Assembly (NCBI RefSeq): GCF_003025035.1
Contig: NZ_PYJN01000018.1
Span: forward strand, 186,001 to 250,000
Reading direction: 5' to 3'
Source: Rhizobium sp. SEMIA4064
GTDB taxonomy: Bacteria; Pseudomonadota; Alphaproteobacteria; Rhizobiales; Rhizobiaceae
DNA length: 64,000 nt
The position numbers and the translations under genes are program-made. The notes under the pieces are model-generated. The model ran no database searches. It saw only the letters and a program-made list of their open reading frames with translations, and was not told the origin of the DNA. This document shows positions 27,226 to 37,171 of this stretch, piece after piece (within the stretch, counting starts at the first letter, position 1; every line of letters starts with the position of its first letter).

Positions 27226-28071
27226 ATGGCGGTCCGCGAAGTGCTTTCCGGCGTCATACCCAGGAGCGACTTCCGCGCATTTCTCGCGACACGCCCCTCT
27301 TCCATCCTCATCGAGATCGTTGAAACACAGGGTTCAACGCCGCGCGAGGCTGGCACCTTCATGCTCGTTTCCGAACGTGCCATCTGGGGCACGATCGGCG
27401 GCGGGCAGTTCGAATTTTTGGCGATCCAGAACGCCCGCGAATTGCTGGCGGGCAACGGCGTCGAACTGATGGACATCCCGCTTGGGCCGGAGATCGGCCA
27501 ATGCTGCGGCGGTCGCACGCAACTGTGCTTTCAGAAGATGACGGCACAATTGCTCGAAGAACTCGAAGCCAAACGGGCCAGCGAAGCGGAACATCGGCCC
27601 GAGACCTATCTCTTCGGCGCGGGACATGTCGGCCATGCTCTCGCGGCCGCGCTGGCACCTCTGCCGCTTGCGGTGACGGTGATCGAGACGCGGAAGGAGG
27701 AATTGGCAAACCTGCCGGCAGAGACGAAAACTGTGCTTTCGCCAATGCCGGAGGCGCTGGTGCGAGATATTCCGGCCGGCTCGGCCATCGTCATCCTGAC
27801 CCATGATCACGCCCTCGATTTCCTGATCGCCAAGGAAGCGCTCGCTCGCACCGATCTTGCCTATGTCGGCATGATCGGCTCGGCAACCAAGCGGGCCACC
27901 TTCTCCCGTTGGCTGACCCGCGAAGGCGGCGACAAGGCCTCGCTTGAGCGACTGACGCTGCCGATCGGCGGGGCCACGGTGAAAGACAAACGTCCGGAAG
28001 TGATCGCCGCCATGACGGCCGCCGAGCTGCTGACGGCCTTCGCGGCTTACCCCATACGATCATCCTCATAA
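27226..28071 (+). CDS. xdhC: Xanthine dehydrogenase accessory protein XdhC
   Basis: A 281-residue chaperone that loads the sulfurated molybdenum cofactor into XdhB. The XdhC N-terminal domain (STPREAGTFMLV, GTIGGGQFEF) is followed by a Rossmann part (YLFGAGHVGHALAAAL) and LAYVGMIGSATKRATFSRWL. ATG 27226 is supported by AAGGGG 8 bases upstream; GTG 27220 would overlap xdhB. It completes the xdhABC operon. Its 3' end overlaps by 25 bases a small gene on the other strand. Confidence 0.94.
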   Translation: MAVREVLSGVIPRSDFRAFLATRPSSILIEIVETQGSTPREAGTFMLVSERAIWGTIGGGQFEFLAIQNARELLAGNGVELMDIPLGPEIGQCCGGRTQLCFQKMTAQLLEELEAKRASEAEHRPETYLFGAGHVGHALAAALAPLPLAVTVIETRKEELANLPAETKTVLSPMPEALVRDIPAGSAIVILTHDHALDFLIAKEALARTDLAYVGMIGSATKRATFSRWLTREGGDKASLERLTLPIGGATVKDKRPEVIAAMTAAELLTAFAAYPIRSSS

Positions 28072-28247
28072 CGCGGCTCGCGCCCGTCCAGAAAACCCAG
28101 ATCGCGCTTAAGCCGATCCGGCATTCCCTCCAGATCCAAGTGTGGCGAAGGCTCTGTGCCCCTCATGAAGACCTGCGCCAGTGTTTCCAACATGCGGGCC
28201 AAGGCTGATGGCCCGGCGTTCGTCTGTTCGACGGCATAGCAATCCAT
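28047..28247 (-). CDS. Small DUF1127-like protein
   Basis: A 66-residue ORF with GAGG seven bases ahead of its ATG. The C-terminus RLKRDLGFLDGREPRYEDD resembles the RDLGL...GR end typical of small rhizobial DUF1127 proteins, several of which affect RNA or phosphate metabolism. It converges on xdhC with a 25-base overlap and diverges from the LysR gene at 28350, so it may be a target of that regulator. Low sequence complexity does not explain the frame. I consider it probably real. Confidence 0.55.
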   Translation of the reverse strand: MDCYAVEQTNAGPSALARMLETLAQVFMRGTEPSPHLDLEGMPDRLKRDLGFLDGREPRYEDDRMG

Positions 28248-28349
28248 GACAATACCTCAATCCAATCGGTGATGTGGATTGCAGTTTGCCGCTGAAAATG
28301 CTGAAATTCCAATCGAACAATCGTCTGCATACATAAAGAGAACTTATCC

Positions 28350-29246
28350 ATGAAGCTCTCGAAACAGTTTCCGCTGAATGCGCTGCGGGTCTTCGAGGCC
28401 GCTGCCCGACACGGCAGTTTCACGCGCGCCGGTAAAGAGCTCGGCATGACGCAGACGGCCGTCAGCTATCAGATCAAGCTTCTGGAGGAGAATGTCGGCG
28501 AGCCGCTGTTCCTGAGGCGGCCGCGCCAGATCGAGTTGACCGACGCTGGCCAGCGCTTGGCGCCGAAGGTAAGCGAGGCCTTTGGCATGCTGCATGAGGC
28601 GATGGCTTCGGTCAGCAGCGATGCCGAAACCACGCTCCTCATTCACTCGACACCGACCTTCGCCTCACAATGGCTTGCTCGCCACCTGGGCTCATTTCAA
28701 CTGCTGCACCCGAATGTCGCGGTACGGCTTGCCACATCAGACAAGATCATTGATTTCTCTCGCGAGTCGTCCGACATCGCCATTCGCAGTGGCCGCGGAA
28801 CTTGGCCGGGGCTGCGCGCGCATCTTTTGATGAAAATGAACTTCACGCCCATGCTGAGCCCAGCGCTCGGAGCCAGCATCGGCGGCGTCCATACGCCGGC
28901 CGATCTTCTCAAACTTCGGATCATCGATGCCGGCGACCCGTGGTGGGTGCAATGGTTCGAAGCGGCTGGGGTTCCGGATCCCGGCCTGCAAGGCCGGCCG
29001 AGAAGCAGGCTTGGGGCACAATCCTTCGAAGCAAGCGCCGCCATCGCCGGACAAGGCGTCGCCGTCCTGACGCCTGAATTCTATGCCGACGACCTAGCCG
29101 CCGGCCGGCTTGTCCAGCCCTTCGATATCCTCTGCAACGATGGCTCGAATTATTGGCTCGCCTATCCCGAAAACAGACGTCACATGCCAAGAATCCGCGT
29201 TTTCCGGAATTGGATACTCGGCGAGTTCGGCATGCCGCTGGAATAG
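28350..29246 (+). CDS. LysR-type regulator, GcvA-like
   Basis: A 298-residue LysR regulator. The helix-turn-helix is in NALRVFEAAARHGSFTRAGKELGMTQTAVSYQIKLLEE (residues 10-47). The effector domain follows with FASQWLARHLGSF and AIRSGRGTWPGLRAHLLM, as in the GcvA subgroup. It lies between the small DUF1127-like gene (divergent) and the puuD/guaD genes, so purine catabolism or the small gene are plausible targets; neither is shown by the sequence. Confidence 0.93.
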   Translation: MKLSKQFPLNALRVFEAAARHGSFTRAGKELGMTQTAVSYQIKLLEENVGEPLFLRRPRQIELTDAGQRLAPKVSEAFGMLHEAMASVSSDAETTLLIHSTPTFASQWLARHLGSFQLLHPNVAVRLATSDKIIDFSRESSDIAIRSGRGTWPGLRAHLLMKMNFTPMLSPALGASIGGVHTPADLLKLRIIDAGDPWWVQWFEAAGVPDPGLQGRPRSRLGAQSFEASAAIAGQGVAVLTPEFYADDLAAGRLVQPFDILCNDGSNYWLAYPENRRHMPRIRVFRNWILGEFGMPLE

Positions 29247-29253
29247 GCGTCGT

Positions 29254-29592
29254 TCAATAGGCCATATCCGGCGCATAGAAGCAGCGCGGCGTGTTCTCGT
29301 CCGGAAACAGACAGAGATGATAGGCTCCGTCCGGCGAACGCATCGTCTTGCGCTGTGGCAGCGTGAAGATATGGGCGTGCGTCACGTAGCGATGATCTCC
29401 GGGATAGAGTGTGATCCGATAGCCGCCCGGGATAACGGTAACCGTGCGCGAGGGGATCATCTCGCAATCACCGGTCTTGCTGTCACCGTTGCAACAATAA
29501 GGATCGTAGGACCAGCCGGAGGGCGCATCGTGCGCCATGGCGGAAGTTGCGAAGAGGAATAGTGCAAACGCCAGTATACCACGCATGGGCAA
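29254..29592 (-). CDS. Secreted cysteine-containing protein of unknown function
   Basis: A 112-residue protein with an N-terminal signal peptide ending in SAMA before HDAPSGWSY. The mature part has five cysteines, including CC and GDCEM near the start and HLCLF and PRCFY near the end, with several aromatic residues. It may be a disulfide-containing periplasmic protein. I do not recognise a named family. It is convergent with the LysR gene; about 230 bases separate its start from the divergent puuD. Confidence 0.7.
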   Translation of the reverse strand: MPMRGILAFALFLFATSAMAHDAPSGWSYDPYCCNGDSKTGDCEMIPSRTVTVIPGGYRITLYPGDHRYVTHAHIFTLPQRKTMRSPDGAYHLCLFPDENTPRCFYAPDMAY

Positions 29593-29822
29593 ATCTCCGA
29601 CGATGCGGCGAACCGGGGGCTCCGCTGCCCGTTTATCGCCGACGGCGCTGAAAAAAGCGTCCGATTTTGATCTATGGCGAACTTAACGCTCGACAAGAGC
29701 GGCAGTATATCGGTCACGGAAGTGTGTGATAATACGAAAAGTAGTCCCTCGCTCAAACTCCGCTTCCCTCTGCGCCCAACATTTTGCAAGGTGTCGAGTC
29801 GGAGGAAGAAAAGGGGACCTGA

Positions 29823-31057
29823 ATGTATGAATACGCCATAGCGTGGGAATGGCTGGCCTTTGCTGCCCGCTGGTTCCACGTCATAACCGCCATTGCCTGG
29901 ATCGGCTCGTCTTTCTATTTCATCGCGCTTGATCTTGGGCTGGTGAAGCGCCCGCATCTTCCGCCCGGCGCCTACGGCGAGGAATGGCAGGTGCATGGCG
30001 GCGGTTTCTACCACATCCAGAAATATCTGGTGGCGCCGGCCACGATGCCCGAGCACCTGACGTGGTTCAAATATGAGAGCTATTTCACCTGGCTTTCAGG
30101 CTTCCTGATGCTCTGCATCGTCTATTACGGCGGCGCAAATCTCTTCCTCATCGACCGGCATGTGCTCGATGTCAGCGTTCCCGTCGCCATCCTGATTTCG
30201 CTGGCTTCGCTCGCTGGCGGTTGGATCGTCTATGATCTGCTCTGCAAGTCGCCGCTCGGCAACAATACCTGGGGCCTGATGGTGGTGCTCTACGCCGTCC
30301 TCGTCTTCATGGCGTGGGGCTATACGCACCTGTTCACCGGCCGCGCCGCCTTCCTGCATCTCGGTGCCTTCACGGCGACGATCATGTCGGCCAATGTCTT
30401 CATGATCATCATTCCCAATCAGAAGATCGTCGTCGCCGACCTTATCGCCGGACGCACGCCCGATCCGAAATATGGCCGCATCGCAAAGCAGCGCTCGTTG
30501 CACAACAACTACCTGACGCTGCCCGTCATCTTCTTCATGCTGTCGAACCACTATCCGCTGGCCTTCGGCACCGCCTATAACTGGATCATCGCGGCGCTGG
30601 TGTTCCTCATGGGCGTCACCATCCGCCACTGGTTCAACACGACCCATGCCCGCAAGGGGCGGCCGACCTGGACCTGGATCGTCACCTTCATCCTCTTCAT
30701 TCTCATCATATGGCTCTCGACCGTGCCGAAGATTCTGACCGGCGAGAAGGATGCCAACGCCATCGCACCGGCTTTCCAGCAGTTCGCATCGGATGCACAC
30801 TTTCCGGCCGTGAAGCAGATGATCTCGACGCGCTGTTCGATGTGCCATGCCGCCGAGCCGGCGTTTGAAGGCATTGCGCGGGCGCCGAAGGAAGTGATGC
30901 TGGAAAACGACGCGGAAATCGCTATGCATGCCCGAGATATCTATATTCAGGCCGGCCGCAGCCACGCCATGCCTCCCGGCAACGTCACCGATGTGACGCC
31001 GGAGGAACGCAAGCTGCTGGTCGCCTGGTTCGAAAGCTCCGTCGGAGAAAAAGACCA

Positions 31058-31061
<4 letters not shown>
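29823..31061 (+). CDS. puuD: Membrane-bound urate oxidase PuuD (urate hydroxylase with cytochrome c)
   Basis: A 412-residue protein with seven to eight membrane helices, then a C-terminal c-type cytochrome domain with the heme site CSMCH (Cys338, Cys341, His342). WEWLAFAARWFHVITAIAWIGSSFYFIALD at the N-terminus and YWFNTTHARKG-type loops match PuuD, which oxidises urate to 5-hydroxyisourate and passes electrons to the respiratory chain instead of oxygen. AAAAGGGG lies just upstream of the ATG. It overlaps guaD by 4 bases. Confidence 0.93.
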
Positions 31062-32365
<1,304 letters not shown>

Positions 32366-32412
32366 AGCGATCCGACCTCGCCGCAATGTAACCGCCCAGA
32401 GGACAAACAGCC

Positions 32413-33552
32413 ATGACCGCGCCGCTCACCATTGCCGAACTGAAGAAGCTCGCTCAGCGGCGCGTCCCGAAGATGTTCTTCCAGTATGCCGATTCCGGTT
32501 CTTGGACGGAGTCGACCTACCAGGCGAACGAGGCTGACTTCGCCAAGATCAAGCTGCGTCAACGCGTGCTCGTCGACATGTCCGACCGGTCGCTGGCAAC
32601 CAGCATGGTCGGCCAGAAGGCTGCCATGCCGGTGGCGCTGGCGCCGACGGGTCTTACCGGCATGCAGCACGCCGATGGCGAGATGCTGGCGGCTCGCGCG
32701 GCGGAAGAATTCGGCATTCCTTTCACGCTCTCGACGATGAGCATCTGCTCGATCGAAGACATCGCCGCGGTCACGAAGCAGCCCTTCTGGTTCCAGCTCT
32801 ACGTCATGAAGGACCGCGATTTCGTCTTGAACCTGATCCAGCGCGCCAAGGCGGCGAAATGCTCGGCACTCGTGTTGACGGCCGACCTGCAGATTCTCGG
32901 CCAGCGCCACAACGACATCCGCAACGGATTGTCGGCGCCGCCGAAAATGACGGCGAAAAATCTCTGGCAGATGGCAACACGGCCCGGCTGGTGCATAGGC
33001 ATGCTGAAGACGAAGCGTCATTCCTTTGGCAATATCATCGGCCATGCCAAGGATATCTCCGACATGACGACGCTGTCGCACTGGACGCATTCGCAGTTCG
33101 ATACCAAGCTTTCATGGAGCGATGTCGGCTGGATCAAGGAGCGCTGGGGCGGGCCGCTGATCATCAAGGGAATCCTCGACGTCGAGGATGCGAAGGCCGC
33201 CGTCGCTACCGGTGCGGACGCGATCATCGTTTCCAACCACGGCGGCCGGCAGCTTGACGGCGCTCCTTCGTCCATCAGCATGCTGCCGAGGATCGTCGAC
33301 GCCGTCGGCGACAGGATCGAGGTACACCTCGATGGCGGCATCCGCTCCGGCCAGGACGTGCTCAAGGCCATGGCCCTCGGCGCCAAAGGCACCTTCATCG
33401 GCCGCCCTTTCCTCTATGGTCTGGGTGCCATGGGTAAGGAGGGCGTGACCCTCGCGCTTGAGATCATCCGCAAGGAGCTGGATATCTCCATGGCGCTCTG
33501 TGGCAAGCGGGATATCAAGACGGTGAATCGATCGATCCTCGCCGATCTCTAA
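32413..33552 (+). CDS. lldD: FMN-dependent alpha-hydroxy acid dehydrogenase (LldD-like)
   Basis: A 379-residue FMN enzyme with a TIM barrel, closest in character to L-lactate dehydrogenase. Motifs include APTGLTGM, WFQLYVMKDRD, LTADLQILGQRHNDIRNG, SNHGGRQLDGAPSS (catalytic His and Arg) and HLDGGIRSGQDVLKAMALGA. It lies 47 bases behind guaD and may share its transcript. Its stop overlaps by 4 bases with the convergent phosphoesterase gene. Glycolate or another 2-hydroxy acid is an alternative substrate. Confidence 0.85.
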   Translation: MTAPLTIAELKKLAQRRVPKMFFQYADSGSWTESTYQANEADFAKIKLRQRVLVDMSDRSLATSMVGQKAAMPVALAPTGLTGMQHADGEMLAARAAEEFGIPFTLSTMSICSIEDIAAVTKQPFWFQLYVMKDRDFVLNLIQRAKAAKCSALVLTADLQILGQRHNDIRNGLSAPPKMTAKNLWQMATRPGWCIGMLKTKRHSFGNIIGHAKDISDMTTLSHWTHSQFDTKLSWSDVGWIKERWGGPLIIKGILDVEDAKAAVATGADAIIVSNHGGRQLDGAPSSISMLPRIVDAVGDRIEVHLDGGIRSGQDVLKAMALGAKGTFIGRPFLYGLGAMGKEGVTLALEIIRKELDISMALCGKRDIKTVNRSILADL

Positions 33553-34289
33553 CGCAACCAGCCCGTCGCCAGACCGCTAGCCCATTCCATGCGGCCATTC
33601 TGCGCCGCCAGCTTCGCCATCGCCATGTGATCGTAGGCCACCTGCCGGAATATAGGCAGCCACATGCCGTCCACCTTCTCCAGAATGGCATAGGAGGCGA
33701 AGGGATGGCCTGCTTCAACCTTATGAAAATGAGGCAGATCGTCGTCGTAGGCGGGGCAGCCGACGCTGCCGGGATTGACGATCAGGCGGCCATCGGCAAG
33801 CCTGACAACGCGCTGAATATGAGTATGTCCGCACAGGATCAGTGGAAAATCGATGCCGGCGGCCAGTGCTTCGATTTCCTCGATGGGCTTCTGATAGACA
33901 TGACCGTCTGGCGAGACGGATTCGAGCCAATAGGTATTATCGTCTTTGGGCGTCGCATGGCAAAGATAGGCCTCGTCCCTATAGACGGCACTGAAGGGCA
34001 AGCTACGCAGCCAATCGAGATGACGCTCGGCCAGTTCGGCATGGGCGGCACTATCCGAAGCGTGCATCTGCTCGGGCATCTGCTCGATCAGATACCGATC
34101 ATGGTTGCCGCGAACCGTCACGGCATCAAGCGCAAGGAGAATATCCGCTGTCTTTCCCGCCGTCAGCGGCCCGCTAAAGCAGTCACCGAGATTGACGATG
34201 TCGGCAATGCCCTCCCCGCGGATATCCGCAAGCACCGCCTCCAGAGCCAGATGATTGCCATGTACATCCGCAATCGCCGCAAAACGCAA
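33549..34289 (-). CDS. Metallophosphoesterase
   Basis: A 246-residue calcineurin-like phosphoesterase. Metal-binding motifs are AIADVHGNHLALEAVL, NLGDCFSGPL, VRGNHDRYLI and CGHTHIQRV, in the usual order for the YfcE/MJ0936-like group. It is the last gene of the minus-strand group and is only 3 bases downstream of uraH. A role in purine catabolism is not evident. Confidence 0.9.
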   Translation of the reverse strand: MRFAAIADVHGNHLALEAVLADIRGEGIADIVNLGDCFSGPLTAGKTADILLALDAVTVRGNHDRYLIEQMPEQMHASDSAAHAELAERHLDWLRSLPFSAVYRDEAYLCHATPKDDNTYWLESVSPDGHVYQKPIEEIEALAAGIDFPLILCGHTHIQRVVRLADGRLIVNPGSVGCPAYDDDLPHFHKVEAGHPFASYAILEKVDGMWLPIFRQVAYDHMAMAKLAAQNGRMEWASGLATGWLR

Positions 34290-34292
34290 GTC

Positions 34293-34649
34293 TCAGCTCC
34301 CGCGATAGGTGGAATAGCCGTAGGGCGAGATCAGCAGCGGCACATGGTAATGCGCCGTCGTATCGGCAATGCCGAAACGGATCGGCACAAGATCGAGGAA
34401 CGCCGGCTCCGGCAGCTTGGCGCCGGTTGCTCGTAGATAGTCGCCGGCGCGGAAGAGCAGCTCGTAAGTCCCGGCGATAAAACTGTCGTCGACCAGGATC
34501 GGCCCGCCGTCGACGCGCCCATCCGAATTGGTCGTGACCGTCTTCAGATGCCTCCGCGTCTCACCCTCGATCTTGAAAAGATCGATCGTCAAGCCTTCGG
34601 CGGGCTTACCGAGAGCAGTGTCGAGCACATGGGTGGTCAATCCGGTCAT
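34293..34649 (-). CDS. uraH: 5-hydroxyisourate hydrolase
   Basis: A 118-residue transthyretin-like enzyme that hydrolyses 5-hydroxyisourate, the PuuD product, to [20 protein letters not shown] at the N-terminus and the C-terminal tetrapeptide YRGS are the family's signatures. Its start overlaps the allA stop by 4 bases. Confidence 0.95.
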   Translation of the reverse strand: MTGLTTHVLDTALGKPAEGLTIDLFKIEGETRRHLKTVTTNSDGRVDGGPILVDDSFIAGTYELLFRAGDYLRATGAKLPEPAFLDLVPIRFGIADTTAHYHVPLLISPYGYSTYRGS

Positions 34650-35146
34650 AGCGTCGGCGCTCCGATGATGAAGGGGGTGTCGAAGAAATATTCCTCGAGA
34701 TTATTTCCAGGCCCGTCGCGATCCACGATGAGAAAATCACTCCGCTCGCCGAGCGCCATGAGGGGATAGTGCCAGACATTGCGGTAATAATTCACGCCCT
34801 GATCGCCTTGCGCCAGGAAAACTTGCGGCCTGCCGGGCTTGCCGCCCTCATCACGCGCGACCACAACGAGGAACGGCCAGCCGTTCAACGGTACGAAGCA
34901 CTGGCTGCCGAAGGGATGACGCTCCATCATGTCGATCGAGAAGGGAAAGGCACGCGGCTGGCCGCGAAACAGATTGATGATGACCCTCGCTTCGTCGCCC
35001 ACGGCCTCCGCGCTCGAAAGCGCATGAAACCGCTCCGTCGTGCCGCCATTGATGAATCGCATCGTGGTCGGATCAGCCTCGATCACATCGCCGAACGGCG
35101 CGAATGCGGCTTTTGTCAAAGGCTTGATGTCCAGATGCTGTGTCAT
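34646..35146 (-). CDS. allA: Ureidoglycolate lyase
   Basis: A 166-residue cupin-fold enzyme that cleaves ureidoglycolate to glyoxylate and urea. [47 protein letters not shown] and [13 protein letters not shown] are typical of AllA. It overlaps uraH by 4 bases and lies 7 bases downstream of the HepT-like gene. Confidence 0.93.
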   Translation of the reverse strand: MTQHLDIKPLTKAAFAPFGDVIEADPTTMRFINGGTTERFHALSSAEAVGDEARVIINLFRGQPRAFPFSIDMMERHPFGSQCFVPLNGWPFLVVVARDEGGKPGRPQVFLAQGDQGVNYYRNVWHYPLMALGERSDFLIVDRDGPGNNLEEYFFDTPFIIGAPTL

Positions 35147-35153
35147 TGAATGA

Positions 35154-35516
35154 TCATTCGCCTTCCGCGCGCCAATGGCGAATGGACTCCAATCGCAGGA
35201 GCAGCTCCGGAAGAGATTTCTGTGCGATGTCCCATAGGGTCGTCAACTCGATGTCGAAATATCCCTGCATAATCCGATTCCTGAAGTCGCGCATCTCATC
35301 CCAAGACAACTCCGGATGGTCAACGACAAACTCAGGATAGTCCTCCGCAATGCGCGCAGCCGCCTCGCCGATCAACATGAGATTCATGCCGGTAGCACGC
35401 TGCTTCTCAACATTTTTGAAAAACGCTGCTTGATCGACTCCTCGAAGGAATTGATCAATTTCAGATGCAGCCCGCTGCATGCGCTCAAGGTAAATGATCA
35501 GCCGATCCAAACTCAT
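35154..35516 (-). CDS. HepT-like (DUF86) protein with altered RNase motif
   Basis: A 120-residue alpha-helical protein of the HepT/DUF86 family, toxin RNases of HepT-MntA systems. The conserved [19 protein letters not shown] and [18 protein letters not shown] are clear. In the RNase motif R-x4-H-x-Y, Arg79 and Tyr86 are present but the catalytic His is Gln84 (codon CAG). The protein is therefore probably not an active RNase, or the family's activity has been lost. No MntA-type nucleotidyltransferase is next to it; only a 24-codon frame overlaps its start. It sits inside the purine operon between uraD and allA, with a 7-base gap to allA. Confidence 0.85.
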   Translation of the reverse strand: MSLDRLIIYLERMQRAASEIDQFLRGVDQAAFFKNVEKQRATGMNLMLIGEAAARIAEDYPEFVVDHPELSWDEMRDFRNRIMQGYFDIELTTLWDIAQKSLPELLLRLESIRHWRAEGE

Positions 35517-35587
35517 ACCGGCTTCACTTCGTCGACAATGGTCTGCCGTCTGCTTCCAGCTCTATCCAATGCTTTCCAAAGCCTCAT
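35513..35587 (-). CDS. Very short ORF overlapping the HepT-like gene
   Basis: A 24-codon frame starting MRLWKALDRAGSRR. Its stop overlaps the HepT-like start codon by 4 bases (ATGA), with a GTG directly ahead of its ATG. It could be a translational-coupling leader, the remnant of a lost antitoxin gene, or chance. I see no homology. Confidence 0.25.
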   Translation of the reverse strand: MRLWKALDRAGSRRQTIVDEVKPV

Positions 35588-35652
35588 CACAGCACCCTAC
35601 CGAGCGGATACTAAGCCATGAACGGACCGAAACATAGCGTGCAGGCCGCGCA

Positions 35653-36150
35653 TCAGCCTTCAGGAAGCATGGATTGCAGCCGCAGCAGGGCGATCTTCTC
35701 CACCTGCGCCGTCGCGGTCGCAAATTCCGCGTCCCGGTCATTGCCGATCCGTGTTTCGAAGGCGGCAAGAATGTCGTCTTTGCCCAGCCCCTTGACCGCA
35801 ATGATAAAAGGGAAGCCGAATTTCGCTACGTAAGCCGTATTGAGCTCGGTGAAGCGCGCATGCTCGGCCGGTGTCAGCCGGTCAAGCCCGGCGCCTGCCT
35901 GCTCCTTGCGGCTGTCTTCGGTGAGCTTGCCGGCGATTGCGAGCCGACCGGCGAGATCGGGATGCGCGCGCAAAACGCCAAGCCGCTCGTCAGCGCTGGC
36001 AGCGCGGAAGATGGCGGTCAGCGCGCCATGGACACCGCCCGATGTCAAAGGCTCGGCAATTTTTCCGGTGTCATAAGCGCGTTCGGCGATGAACGGAGAG
36101 TGCTCAAAGACGCCGCCGAAGTGGGTCACGAAATCATCACGCGATATCAT
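35653..36150 (-). CDS. uraD: OHCU decarboxylase
   Basis: A 165-residue enzyme that decarboxylates OHCU to S-allantoin. The segments FEHSPFIAERAY, LRAHPDLAGRLA with the catalytic His, SRKEQAGAGLDRLTPAE and YVAKFGFPFIIAVKG are diagnostic. It starts 1 base after the puuE gene ends on the same strand. Confidence 0.95.
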   Translation of the reverse strand: MISRDDFVTHFGGVFEHSPFIAERAYDTGKIAEPLTSGGVHGALTAIFRAASADERLGVLRAHPDLAGRLAIAGKLTEDSRKEQAGAGLDRLTPAEHARFTELNTAYVAKFGFPFIIAVKGLGKDDILAAFETRIGNDRDAEFATATAQVEKIALLRLQSMLPEG

Positions 36151-36151
36151 C

Positions 36152-37075
36152 TCAGGGCGCGCCTACGGGAAGGTGATGCTGGTGCCAATGGTTGGCGATC
36201 TCGATGCGCTTGGGTATCCAGACCTTGTCGTGCTTCAGCACATATTCAATGAAGCGCCTGAGCGCCGCTGCGCGACCCGGTCGCCCAACCAGACGGCAAT
36301 GGAGGCCGACCGACATCATCTTCGGGCTCCCCTGCTTGCCCTCTTCATAGAGCGTGTCGAAAGCATCCTTGAGATAGGTGAAGAACTGATCGCCGGAATT
36401 GAAGCCCTGTGGCGTGGCGAAGCGCATATCGTTGGTTTCGAGCGTGTAGGGGATGATCAGAAATGGCTTACCGTCGATGCCATCGACCCAATAAGGCAGA
36501 TCGTCGGCATAGGAATCCGACGAATAGAGGAAGCCGCCTTCCTCCATCACCAGCCGCAGCGTATTGTCGGAGGGCTTGCCCTGGTACATGCCATAGGGCC
36601 GCTCACCGGTCAGCTCTGTATGCAGGCGCACGGCTTCGAGGATGTGCTTGCGCTCCAGATCCTCTGAAAAATCCTTATATTCCAGCCAGCGATAGCCATG
36701 ACTGGCAATTTCCCAACCGGCTTCCTTCATGGCGGCGACCGCTTCAGGATTGCGCGCCATGGCGAGCGTCACGCCATAGACGGTCGCCTGTACCTTGAGT
36801 TCGGTAAACATGCGCCACAGCCGCCAGAAGCCCGCGCGCGAACCATATTCGTAGATCGATTCCATGTTGAGATTGCGCTGGTTTGGCCACGAGGCCGCAC
36901 CCACGATCTCGGAGAGCAGGTTTTCGGAGCCACCATCACCATCGAGAATGCAGCTTTCCCCGCCCTCTTCGTAATTGATCACGAACTGCACCGCGACGCG
37001 GGCGTCACCCGGCCATTTCGGATCGGGTGTATTGCGGCCATAGCCGACGAGATTGCGGGGATAGGTATCGGACAT
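36152..37075 (-). CDS. puuE: Allantoinase PuuE (polysaccharide-deacetylase fold)
   Basis: A 307-residue NodB-fold allantoinase that opens the allantoin ring to allantoate, unrelated to the amidohydrolase type. RNLVGYGRNTPDPKWPGDAR at the N-terminus, NYEEGGE, ASHGYRWLEYKDF and GLHCRLVGRPGR are characteristic. ATG 37075 has AAGGTG upstream; the frame is open to 37111. It is the first gene of the minus-strand purine group puuE-uraD-(hepT-like)-allA-uraH. Confidence 0.93.
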   Translation of the reverse strand: MSDTYPRNLVGYGRNTPDPKWPGDARVAVQFVINYEEGGESCILDGDGGSENLLSEIVGAASWPNQRNLNMESIYEYGSRAGFWRLWRMFTELKVQATVYGVTLAMARNPEAVAAMKEAGWEIASHGYRWLEYKDFSEDLERKHILEAVRLHTELTGERPYGMYQGKPSDNTLRLVMEEGGFLYSSDSYADDLPYWVDGIDGKPFLIIPYTLETNDMRFATPQGFNSGDQFFTYLKDAFDTLYEEGKQGSPKMMSVGLHCRLVGRPGRAAALRRFIEYVLKHDKVWIPKRIEIANHWHQHHLPVGAP

Positions 37076-37171
37076 CAAAGCACCTTCTCGAATATGCGAG
37101 GACGGTAGCATTCACGGCCGGAATGTCGAGACGGAAAGTGTGAAATCTACTTTCCTTTCAACGTCGAGGTC

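Noticed and set aside
35562..35801. A 79-codon minus-strand frame ahead of the HepT-like gene, considered as its antitoxin
   Set aside because: It lies in another frame of uraD for most of its length and shows no nucleotidyltransferase GSxxxGD motif.
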